Positions 1 to 7,228 are shown, numbered from the stretch's first letter. The stretch is DNA of 7,340 nucleotides from Gammaproteobacteria bacterium (GCA_015231665.1 JADGBD010000005.1:8659-15998); one strand, 5' to 3'. Notes: generated by a model from the sequence alone, not told the origin. A program made the numbers and translations.

Positions 1-58
1 GGGGAGAGGGGGCTGGCAGCTGAAGGCTGAATTCAACCAGTACAAAAAAGGTAGCAAC

Positions 59-1243
59 ATGCTTGATTTAGACGGCGAATGGGATATGGCCACCCTGGGG
101 GTGCGCGCAGGCCAGGTGCGCACGCAGGAGTCCGAGCACAGTGAGGCGATCTTTCCTACTTCCAGTTATGTGTTCAAAAACGCTGCCGAGGCTGCGGCGC
201 GCTTTGCCGGCGAGATCCCCGGCAACATCTACTCACGCTTCACCAACCCCACGGTGCGTACCTTCGAGCAGCGCCTGGCGGCGATGGAGGGTGGCGAGGC
301 CTGTGTTGCCACCGCTTCGGGCATGTCGGCGATCCTCGCCCTGTGCATGGGCTTGCTGCAGTCGGGGGATCACCTGGTTGCCTCGCGCAGCATCTTCGGC
401 ACCACGGTGATCCTGTTCACCAAGTATCTGGCGCGGTTTGGCATAGATACCAGCTTTGTCGATCTCACCGATCCGGTGGCATGGCAAGCGGCGCTGCGGC
501 CCAACACCCGCCTGCTGTTTCTTGAGACTCCCTCCAACCCCCTCACCGAGGTGGCGGATATCGCCCAGCTGGCCGAGCTGGCCCATGCCCATGGCGCCCT
601 GCTGGCGGTGGACAACTGCTTCTGTACCCCGGTGCTGCAGCGGCCCCTGGCCCTGGGGGCAGACATCGTGGTGCACTCGGCGACCAAGTACCTGGATGGC
701 CAGGGCCGCTGTGTCGGCGGCGCCGTGGTGGGCGATGCCAAGCGGGTAGGGGAGGATGTGTTCGGCGTGCTGCGCACCTGCGGTCCGACCATGAGCCCCT
801 TCAACGCCTGGGTGTTTCTCAAGGGTCTGGAGACCCTGCAGATTCGCATGCAGGCCCACTGTGCCAGTGCTGCGGAGCTGGCGCGCCGGCTGGAGGCCCA
901 TCCCCAGGTGCAGCGTGTCTATCACCCCAGCCTGAGCTCCCATCCCCAGCACGAGCTGGCGGCGCGTCAGCAGTCCGGCGCCGGTGGTGTGCTCTCCTTC
1001 GACCTGCGCGGCGGCAAGGAGGCGGCCTGGCGGCTGATCGATGCCACGCGCATGCTTTCGATCACCGCCAACCTGGGAGATGCCAAGAGCACCATCACCC
1101 ATCCCGCCACCACCACCCACGGTCGCCTGAGCCCTGAGGAACGCGCCGCTGCCGGCATTGGCGACGGCCTGGTGCGCATCTCCGTGGGCCTGGAGTCCAT
1201 CGACGACATCTGGCGCGATCTGCTGGCGGGACTGGATGCCTGA
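59..1243 (+). CDS. metZ: O-succinylhomoserine sulfhydrylase (MetZ)
   Basis: This is a PLP-dependent enzyme of the Cys/Met metabolism family. It makes homocysteine from O-succinylhomoserine and sulfide in the cytoplasm, the direct sulfhydrylation route to methionine. The 394-residue protein has the family landmarks: YSRFTNPT at about 58-65, the SGMSA phosphate-binding turn at 87-91, Asp185 in AVDNCFCTP (pairs with the PLP ring nitrogen), and the Schiff-base Lys210 in HSATKYLDGQG. The whole length tracks Pseudomonas MetZ as I remember it, including SPFNAW, RMQAH, SHPQHELA and the C-terminal ITHPATTTHGRLSPEER block. This favours MetZ over cystathionine gamma-synthase (MetB) or O-acetylhomoserine sulfhydrylase. 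The ATG at 59 is preceded by AAGG at 48-51 with 7-nt spacing. A second ATG at 86 lacks a comparable site. It is a housekeeping gene at the edge of the flagellar cluster. Exact acyl-homoserine preference cannot be read from sequence. Confidence 0.93.
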   Translation: MLDLDGEWDMATLGVRAGQVRTQESEHSEAIFPTSSYVFKNAAEAAARFAGEIPGNIYSRFTNPTVRTFEQRLAAMEGGEACVATASGMSAILALCMGLLQSGDHLVASRSIFGTTVILFTKYLARFGIDTSFVDLTDPVAWQAALRPNTRLLFLETPSNPLTEVADIAQLAELAHAHGALLAVDNCFCTPVLQRPLALGADIVVHSATKYLDGQGRCVGGAVVGDAKRVGEDVFGVLRTCGPTMSPFNAWVFLKGLETLQIRMQAHCASAAELARRLEAHPQVQRVYHPSLSSHPQHELAARQQSGAGGVLSFDLRGGKEAAWRLIDATRMLSITANLGDAKSTITHPATTTHGRLSPEERAAAGIGDGLVRISVGLESIDDIWRDLLAGLDA

Positions 1244-1273
1244 ATTCTGGCGGTAGCGGCGGATAGTCGCTTA

Positions 1274-1292
1274 GGGACAGAGTCGCTGTCCC
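1274..1292. repeat. Perfect 7-bp inverted repeat after metZ (hairpin; REP-like or weak terminator)
   Basis: GGGACAG and CTGTCCC form a perfect 7-bp stem around the 5-base loop AGTCG, 30 bases after the metZ stop. No T-tract follows, so it is a poor match to an intrinsic terminator, although it could end or stabilise the metZ transcript. The 7-mer AGTCGCT occurs twice 16 bases apart (1265-1271 and 1281-1287), the second copy covering the loop and the start of the right arm. Short GGGACAG...CTGTCCC palindromes are typical of dispersed REP-type repeats, so this may be one copy of a genomic repeat family. That is inference only. Confidence 0.5.
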
Positions 1293-1307
1293 CGACGAGC
1301 CCGATTT

Positions 1308-1394
1308 GGGTCAGAATTATCAATTAAATTTCATTATAAAAACAATAACTTAAAAAACACTCATAATAACCTAAATTAATTCAGGCGTTTTTTT
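1308..1394. other. AT-rich intergenic stretch upstream of the fleQ promoter
   Basis: This stretch is strongly A+T-rich, in sharp contrast to the GC-rich genes on both sides. It contains several A/T runs and ends in a run of seven T at 1388-1394 that leads into the putative -35 element. Such tracts commonly provide curved DNA, a UP-like element or binding sites for nucleoid proteins such as IHF or H-NS-type proteins. No specific site can be named. No ORF of note lies here. Confidence 0.5.
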
Positions 1395-1421
1395 GACATT
1401 TGCTGGCAAGGGTGCTTAACT
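1393..1421 (+). promoter_or_regulatory. Putative sigma-70-type promoter for fleQ
   Basis: A perfect -35 box TTGACA (1393-1398) is followed by a 17-base spacer and a weak -10 TTAACT (1416-1421). The -10 is preceded by TGC, an extended -10 feature that can compensate for the poor hexamer. Transcription would start near 1428, leaving a leader of about 40 nt. No sigma-54 site is present: the GG...GC pair in this region is about three bases too close together. A sigma-70 promoter fits the known position of FleQ at the top of the Pseudomonas flagellar hierarchy. Confidence 0.5.
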
Positions 1422-1442
1422 ATCCGTTAATACCCTGTTCCC

Positions 1443-1468
1443 TAAGGTTTTCCTTACAGGCGCCTGAA
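1443..1468 (+). promoter_or_regulatory. Structured fleQ leader: small hairpin plus palindrome over the ribosome-binding region
   Basis: TAAGG-TTTT-CCTTA (1443-1456) can form a 5-bp hairpin. It is followed at once by the perfect 10-base palindrome CAGGCGCCTG (1457-1466), which ends 3 bases before the fleQ ATG. The only Shine-Dalgarno-like bases, AGG at 1458-1460, lie inside that palindrome. The half-sequence TTCAGGCG also occurs at 1380-1387, just upstream of the -35 box, as a perfect 8-bp inverted copy of 1461-1468. This may be an operator pair flanking the promoter or a structure that limits translation. Both readings are inference. Confidence 0.35.
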
Positions 1469-1469
1469 A

Positions 1470-2966
<1,497 letters not shown>

Positions 2967-2985
2967 CTTTATTCCGTCACTGGCC

Positions 2986-3004
2986 AGATTAGGCTTTTTA
3001 ATCT
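2986..3004. repeat. AT-rich 6-bp inverted repeat after fleQ
   Basis: AGATTA (2986-2991) and TAATCT (2999-3004) form a perfect inverted repeat around GGCTTTT, 20 bases after the fleQ stop. The stem is AT-rich and the T-run lies in the loop, not after it, so it is not a convincing intrinsic terminator. It lies 26 bases upstream of the sigma-54 element and could equally be part of an activator site. I saw no clear rho-independent terminator between fleQ and the next gene. Confidence 0.25.
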
Positions 3005-3029
3005 ACTGAATATAAACAAGATATTAATA

Positions 3030-3045
3030 TGGCACGCTGATTGCA
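3030..3045 (+). promoter_or_regulatory. Sigma-54 (RpoN) promoter, full consensus
   Basis: TGGCACGCTGATTGCA matches the consensus TGGCACG-N4-TTGCW at every fixed base. GG (3031-3032) and GC (3043-3044) are separated by exactly 10 bases, as sigma-54 requires. Transcription is predicted near 3056, about 24 bases before the ATG of the FleR-like gene. Position and strength imply that it drives the FleR-like gene and, by read-through, fliE-fliF-fliG-fliH. FleQ is the obvious candidate activator, since it is encoded just upstream and drives the fleSR promoter in Pseudomonas. Confidence 0.93.
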
Positions 3046-3049
3046 ATCC

Positions 3050-3068
3050 AAGTCTGACGATTAGACTT
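3050..3068. promoter_or_regulatory. Dyad spanning the predicted +1 of the sigma-54 promoter; possible activator site
   Basis: AAGTCT (3050-3055) and AGACTT (3063-3068) form a perfect 6-bp inverted repeat around GACGATT. Pairing can extend by CC/GG if one T is bulged. The predicted start (about 3056) lies in the centre, so the transcript would lack the left arm and the symmetry is more likely read as DNA. P. aeruginosa FleQ is reported to bind some targets downstream of the sigma-54 site. The GTC...GAC ends resemble a FleQ box, but the spacing here is GTC-N9-GAC, one base longer than the published type. Confidence 0.35.
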
Positions 3069-3069
3069 T

Positions 3070-3073
3070 GGAG
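3070..3073 (+). promoter_or_regulatory. Ribosome binding site that sets the start of the FleR-like gene at 3080
   Basis: GGAG at 3070-3073 sits 6 bases before the ATG at 3080. The alternative in-frame TTG start at 3068 would include this site inside the coding region and has no ribosome binding site of its own, so ATG 3080 is chosen. Confidence 0.75.
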
Positions 3074-3079
3074 ATCAGC

Positions 3080-4141
3080 ATGGAATCCTCGAACCTGTTT
3101 TATGTAGAAGACAACCTGCATCCGGGATTGTCAGAGCACGGTCTGGCGGCGTTGCGTCCTCGTGTCACAGAGACAGCGCCCCCGCTGGACTCCCATCCGG
3201 TGGTGGCGGAAGACCCGGCCACCCAGCGCTTGTTGCATCTGGCCGAGCGGGTCGCCCGCAGCGATGTCACCGTCATGCTCGGCGGCAAGAGCGGCACCGG
3301 CAAGGAGGTCTTCGCCCGCTTCATCCATGCCCACTCTCGCCGGCTGGCGGGGCCTTTCGTGGCCCTTAACTGCGCGGCGATTCCGGACAACATGCTCGAG
3401 GCGATGCTGTTCGGCTACGAGAAGGGCGCCTTCACCGGCGCCTATAACTCGGCGCCGGGCAAGTTCGAGCAGGCCCAAGGCGGCACCCTGCTGCTGGACG
3501 AGATCTCGGAAATGAGCATGGACCTGCAGGCCAAGCTGCTGCGGGTGCTGCAGGAGCGGGAGGTGGAACGCCTCGGCGGTCGCCGCCTGATCCAGCTGGA
3601 TGTGCGCGTGCTGGCCACCAGCAACCGCATCCTCCGTGAGGAGGTCTCCGCCGGTCGCTTCCGTGAAGACCTGTTCTATCGGCTCAATGTCTTCCCCATC
3701 ACCCTGCCGCAGCTGAAGGATAGATCCGGCGATATTCTGCCGTTGGCAAGACATTTGCTTAAGCGTTATGGCGGTGTCGAACCGCCGCAGATGGACGAAA
3801 GCGCTCGCCGCGCCCTGCTCGGCCACAGCTGGCCAGGCAATGTGCGGGAGCTGGAGAACCTGATGCAACGGGCCCTGATCCTCGCCGATGGCGGCCAGAT
3901 CAGCGAAGAGCATCTGATGTTCGAGATGGAGCAGGGCTTTGAAGAAATGGCCCAACAGGCCGCCGCCGAAGGGCACCTGAATGAAGGCCTGCGCGATGTC
4001 GAGGCGCAGATCATTCTCGAAGTGCTCAAGGAGCAACGCGGCAGCCGCAAGCGTACCGCAGAACACCTGGGGATCAGCCCCCGCACCCTGCGCTACAAAT
4101 TGGCGCGGATGCGTGATTCGGGGATTGAACTGCCCCGCTGA
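3080..4141 (+). CDS. Receiver-less FleR-like sigma-54 activator
   Basis: This is a second flagellar enhancer-binding protein, 353 aa from ATG 3080. The AAA+ domain (about 44-275) and Fis-type HTH (about 304-350) track Pseudomonas FleR closely: LAERVARSDVTV, NCAAIPDNMLEA, LLLDEISEM, KLLRVLQEREVER and the C-terminal LGISPRTLRYKLARMRD. GAFTGA (116-121), Walker B Asp140-Glu141, arginines 195 and 201 in FREDLFYRLN, and WPGNVREL (251-258) are intact. Walker A reads GKSGTGKE (69-76), with Lys70 where the family has Glu. FleR is about 470 residues with a 110-residue receiver. Here only about 40 residues precede the ATPase, so the phospho-acceptor domain is missing. No fleS kinase gene lies between it and fleQ. 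It has its own sigma-54 promoter, and fliE begins 11 bases after its stop. By analogy with FleR it should activate later flagellar genes. Without a receiver it may be active whenever it is made, which is inference. Confidence 0.85.
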   Translation: MESSNLFYVEDNLHPGLSEHGLAALRPRVTETAPPLDSHPVVAEDPATQRLLHLAERVARSDVTVMLGGKSGTGKEVFARFIHAHSRRLAGPFVALNCAAIPDNMLEAMLFGYEKGAFTGAYNSAPGKFEQAQGGTLLLDEISEMSMDLQAKLLRVLQEREVERLGGRRLIQLDVRVLATSNRILREEVSAGRFREDLFYRLNVFPITLPQLKDRSGDILPLARHLLKRYGGVEPPQMDESARRALLGHSWPGNVRELENLMQRALILADGGQISEEHLMFEMEQGFEEMAQQAAAEGHLNEGLRDVEAQIILEVLKEQRGSRKRTAEHLGISPRTLRYKLARMRDSGIELPR

Positions 4142-4152
4142 GGAGAACCGAA

Positions 4153-4482
4153 ATGAGCATAGGCAGTAGCGTAAGCAGTGTCGATCAGATGATGGCGCAG
4201 ATGCGGCTGATGGCCGCCCAGGCGGGCAATCAGTCCGCGGTTGTGCCAACCAATCAGTCGGGGGCCTTTTCCGAGTTGCTGCAAAGCTCCCTGGACAAGG
4301 TCAATGTGCTGCAGAAAACCGGCAACTCCATGGCCAAGTCCTTTGAGCTGGGCTCGGAAGAGTTCAGCCTGGCCGAGGTGATGATCGCCAAGCAAAAATC
4401 CAGCATCGCCTTCCAGGCCACGGTGCAGGTACGCAACAAGTTGCTGGAGGCATACAAGGACGTGATGAGCATGTCCGTTTAA
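4153..4482 (+). CDS. fliE: Flagellar hook-basal body protein FliE
   Basis: FliE is a small export-apparatus/rod adaptor. It is secreted through the flagellar type III system and joins the MS-ring and export gate to the proximal rod. The 109-residue product has the normal FliE length. It shows the family pattern: a polar variable N-terminus, the FSELLQSSLDKVN helix (about 39-51) and the conserved C-terminal block from LAEVMIAKQKSS through QATVQVRNKLLEAY. There is no cleavable signal peptide, as expected for type III export. AGGAG at 4141-4145, overlapping the stop of the FleR-like gene by one base, lies 7 bases before the ATG. I see no separate sigma-54 site for fliE, although Pseudomonas has one, so it probably depends on the promoter before the FleR-like gene. 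Confidence 0.95.
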   Translation: MSIGSSVSSVDQMMAQMRLMAAQAGNQSAVVPTNQSGAFSELLQSSLDKVNVLQKTGNSMAKSFELGSEEFSLAEVMIAKQKSSIAFQATVQVRNKLLEAYKDVMSMSV

Positions 4483-4522
4483 TGACGCGTAGCACTTGTA
4501 TCCAGATCCATTTTTGACGGAC
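4473..4522 (+). promoter_or_regulatory. Possible stem sequestering the fliF ribosome binding site
   Basis: GTCCGT (4473-4478, the end of fliE) is a perfect inverted copy of ACGGAC (4517-4522), which contains the only Shine-Dalgarno-like bases for fliF (GGA, 8 bases before its ATG). If formed in mRNA, the 38-base loop structure would be opened by ribosomes finishing fliE, which would couple fliE and fliF translation. A 6-bp match over this distance can easily occur by chance. Confidence 0.15.
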
Positions 4523-4529
4523 TACGACC

Positions 4530-6206
4530 ATGGCTGAACTTGCAACCACCCAAACCAACGCCCCCATCGCCGGCGAGGCCACCGCCATCCCCACCATCCC
4601 CCTGTCGCAGAACCCCATGCTGCGCCAGCTGGGGGTGATGGTCGGCATCGCCATCAGCGTCGCCATTGGCGTGGCCGTGGTGCTCTGGTCGCAGACACCG
4701 AATTATGCCCTGCTCATCGGCAACATGGCACAAAAGGATGCCAGCGAGATCATGGATGTGCTGCGCAGTGCCCAGATTGAATTCAAGGTGGACGAAAACT
4801 CCGGCGCAGTGATGGTGCCCAGCGCCAAGCTCAGCGAGGCCAAGCTCAAGCTGGCCAGTGCCGGCCTGCCGCGTACCGAGGAAGTGGGCTTTGAACTGCT
4901 CCAGCAGGAGCGCGGTTTCGGTTCCAGCCGTCTGGTCGAAGCGGCGCGCTACCAGAAGGCAATGGAAGGCGAGTTGGCGCGCACCATCAGCACCATCGGC
5001 AGTATCCAGAGCGCACGGGTGCACCTGGCGATGCCCAAGCGTTCCGTCTTCGTCCAGCCGCGCAAGGTCACCAGTGCCTCGGTGGCGGTCAAGCTCTTCC
5101 CGGGGCGTGCCCTGGAGCCCGGTCAGGTGGAATCCATCGTCCATCTGGTGGCTTCCAGCGTGCCCGAGCTCGAGCCCGGCCAGGTCCCCGTGGTGGATCA
5201 CAAGGGCACCCTGCTCAGCGGTCGTCAGGACGACCGGGCCCTGGCCATGAGCACCCGTCAGTTCGAATACACCCGCCAGCTGGAAGAGCATTACAAGCGT
5301 CGGGTGGAAGACATTCTCGCGCCCATGATCGGGGTTGACGGGGTGCGTGCCGAGGTCACCGCCGATCTGGATTTCAACCAGACCGAGCAGACCGAAGAGC
5401 GCTTCAACCCCGATGCCCAGGCGGTGCGCAGCGGGCAGCTGAGCGAGCGGGAAAGAAATGCCGGTAACCCCGAAGGCGTACCCGGCGCCCTGGCCAACCA
5501 GCCCGCTGCCGCAGGCGTGGCGCCGGAGCAGGCCGCAGGCGGCGAGGGCGGTGGTGCCGGCGGCACCCAGTCGAGCAGCAAGAACACCACGCGCAACTTC
5601 GAGGTGGACAAGACCGTCAGCCATACCCGCAACGCTATCGGCCGGCTGCGCAAGCTGTCGGTGGCGGTGGTGGTGGATGATCTGCTGGTGGCCGGTGCCG
5701 ATGGCGCGGCGGTACGCCGCGAGCGCACCCCGGAGGAGATCGAACGCATCACCCAACTGGTGCGCGAGGCAGTGGGCTTCGATCAGCAGCGTGGCGACAG
5801 CGTCCGCGTGATCAATGCCGCCTTCATGCTGCCGGTTGAACCCGAACCCCTGCCGGAACTGCCGATCTGGCAGCAGCCCTGGTTCCTCGATCTGGTCAAG
5901 CAGGTGGGTGGTGTGCTGGTGGTGCTGGCGCTGATCTTCGGGGTGCTGCGGCCGACCATCCATCGCCTGACCCATGTGCCCGAACCCGAGGCCGTCGAGA
6001 CCGAGGCCGCCAAGGAAGAACGCGAGCGCCTGGAGGCCGATAGCAATGGTCTGGCCGCCCTCACGGGCCCCGATGGCCGGCCGCTGATGCTCACCGGCAA
6101 GGAAAGTTACGAACAAGTTTTGGATGCGGCACGCGGACTGATCAAGGATGACCCCAAACGTGTGGCACAATTGGTCAAGGTATGGGTGGCTGAAGGCTCC
6201 AACTGA
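4530..6206 (+). CDS. fliF: Flagellar MS-ring protein FliF
   Basis: FliF forms the inner-membrane MS-ring, which houses the export gate and carries the rotor. The 558-residue product has a short cytoplasmic N-terminus and a first membrane helix (about 34-53). Periplasmic ring-building domains follow (about 57-115, 120-215 and 220-440), with a Gly/Ala/Pro/Ser-rich low-complexity loop at about 292-355. The second membrane helix is at about 452-473, followed by an acidic, charged cytoplasmic tail. The last 35 residues (GKESYEQVLDAARGL...DPKRVAQLVKVWV) are the conserved FliG-binding segment. Recognisable FliF motifs include SRLVEAARYQKAMEGELARTI and ARVHLAMPKRSVF. The ATG at 4530 follows a modest GGA at 4519-4521. 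The stop overlaps the fliG ATG by one base (TGATG), so the two are probably translationally coupled. Length and domain order are normal. Confidence 0.97.
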   Translation: MAELATTQTNAPIAGEATAIPTIPLSQNPMLRQLGVMVGIAISVAIGVAVVLWSQTPNYALLIGNMAQKDASEIMDVLRSAQIEFKVDENSGAVMVPSAKLSEAKLKLASAGLPRTEEVGFELLQQERGFGSSRLVEAARYQKAMEGELARTISTIGSIQSARVHLAMPKRSVFVQPRKVTSASVAVKLFPGRALEPGQVESIVHLVASSVPELEPGQVPVVDHKGTLLSGRQDDRALAMSTRQFEYTRQLEEHYKRRVEDILAPMIGVDGVRAEVTADLDFNQTEQTEERFNPDAQAVRSGQLSERERNAGNPEGVPGALANQPAAAGVAPEQAAGGEGGGAGGTQSSSKNTTRNFEVDKTVSHTRNAIGRLRKLSVAVVVDDLLVAGADGAAVRRERTPEEIERITQLVREAVGFDQQRGDSVRVINAAFMLPVEPEPLPELPIWQQPWFLDLVKQVGGVLVVLALIFGVLRPTIHRLTHVPEPEAVETEAAKEERERLEADSNGLAALTGPDGRPLMLTGKESYEQVLDAARGLIKDDPKRVAQLVKVWVAEGSN

Positions 6207-7228
6207 TGGCTGACGACAAAAAGGGCGATATTTCTCAACTCAAGGGGACTGAGCGGGCGGCGATCTTCCTCCTCGCCCTGGGGGAGAACGACGCCGCGCA
6301 GATTCTCAAGCACATGGGGCCCAAGGAGGTGCAGGACCTGGGCGTGGCCATGGCCAACATGACCAAGGTCACCACCGCCCAGATGCACGAGGTGATGCGC
6401 TCCTTCGTCGAGATGATCCACAGCCAGACCAGCCTGGGTCTGGATTCCGACGACTACATCCGCAACGTTCTCACCAGCGCCCTGGGTGCCGACAAGGCCA
6501 CCGGCATCATCGACCGCATCCTCCTGGGCAAGAACTCCAAGGGCCTGGAACAGCTGAAGTGGATGGACGGCCGCGCCATCGCCGAGCTGATTCGCTTCGA
6601 GCACCCGCAGATCATCGCCATCGTCCTCTCCTTTCTGGAAAACGACCAGGCCGCCGAGGTGCTCTCCACCTTCAGCGAGCGTCAGCGTTCCGACATCATC
6701 ATGCGCATCGCCACCCTCGAGGGGATTCAGCCGGCGGCCCTGCAGGAACTCGACGAGATTCTGGAAAAGCAATTCTCCGGCAACACCAATGTCCAGTCCT
6801 CGGTGCTTGGCGGGGTCAAGACCGCTGCCAACATCCTCAACTTTGTCGATGGCGCCATCGAGGCCAAGATCATGGAAGACATCGCCGAGAACGACCAGGA
6901 CCTGGCGCAGGAACTGCAGGACAACATGTTCGTCTTCGAAAACCTGATCGAGGTGGACGACCGCGGCATTCAGACCCTGATGCGCGAGGTCTCCACCGAT
7001 CAGCTGCTGCTGGCCCTGCGCGCTGCCGACGAAAACCTCAAGGAAAAGATCTTCAACAACATGTCCAAGCGCGCCGCGGAAATGCTCCGCGACGACCTCG
7101 AAGCCGCCGCGCCGGTGAAGCTGAGCGAAGTGGAAGCGGCGCAGAAGGAAATTCTCTCCATTGCCAAGCGCATGTCCGATGCCGGCGAGATTTCTCTGGG
7201 CGGAGCCGGTGGTGATGAGTTCATCTGA
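6206..7228 (+). CDS. fliG: Flagellar motor switch protein FliG
   Basis: FliG is the rotor protein of the C-ring. It binds the FliF tail through its N-terminal domain, FliM through its middle domain, and the stator MotA through its C-terminal domain to generate torque. The 340-residue product has the expected three domains: N (about 10-100), middle with the FliM-binding EHPQ motif (132-135) and GG linker (202-203), and C with MFVF (241-244). The torque helix NMSKRAAEMLRDD carries charged residues Arg289, Asp296 and Asp297, which align with E. coli Arg281, Asp288 and Asp289. Nothing is missing. The start overlaps the fliF stop (TGATG) and the end overlaps the start of fliH by 14 bases. This fits a tightly coupled operon and fixed stoichiometry of MS-ring and rotor. 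Confidence 0.97.
   Translation: MADDKKGDISQLKGTERAAIFLLALGENDAAQILKHMGPKEVQDLGVAMANMTKVTTAQMHEVMRSFVEMIHSQTSLGLDSDDYIRNVLTSALGADKATGIIDRILLGKNSKGLEQLKWMDGRAIAELIRFEHPQIIAIVLSFLENDQAAEVLSTFSERQRSDIIMRIATLEGIQPAALQELDEILEKQFSGNTNVQSSVLGGVKTAANILNFVDGAIEAKIMEDIAENDQDLAQELQDNMFVFENLIEVDDRGIQTLMREVSTDQLLLALRAADENLKEKIFNNMSKRAAEMLRDDLEAAAPVKLSEVEAAQKEILSIAKRMSDAGEISLGGAGGDEFI

Noticed and set aside
1..30. Possible last codons of an upstream gene (open frame ending in TGA at 28-30)
   Set aside because: Only nine codons are visible and they match nothing I can recognise. purF is a common neighbour of metZ in gamma-proteobacteria, but the sequence here is too short to support that.
1402..1417. TGGCAAGGGTGCTT before fleQ as a sigma-54 promoter
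   Set aside because: Only about 7 bases separate the GG and GC pairs, against the required 10. Sigma-54 does not tolerate such a change.
1244..1469. Riboswitch, sRNA or toxin-antitoxin gene between metZ and fleQ
   Set aside because: No long structured fold of a known riboswitch class, no small ORF with a good start and no clear sRNA terminator were seen. Only the hairpin, AT tract, promoter and leader palindrome are supported.
3068..3079. TTG at 3068 as start of the FleR-like gene (four residues longer)
   Set aside because: The TTG precedes and overlaps the GGAG ribosome binding site that is well placed for ATG 3080, and has no site of its own.
3131..4249. 372-codon open frame on the minus strand opposite the FleR-like gene
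   Set aside because: A shadow of the conserved AAA+ gene. It also runs into fliE, which is unlikely for a real gene, and its composition is typical of antisense translation.
5403..5595. Low-complexity Gly/Ala/Pro-rich segment in FliF as an insertion
   Set aside because: FliF proteins normally carry a variable, flexible loop at this point in the third ring-building domain, and the frame and flanking conserved sequence are intact.
4479..6170. 563-codon open frame on the minus strand opposite fliF
   Set aside because: It lies wholly opposite a well-conserved gene. Its translation is rich in His, Gln, Gly and Leu with no recognisable domain. Long antisense frames are expected where GC-rich codon bias removes stop codons.
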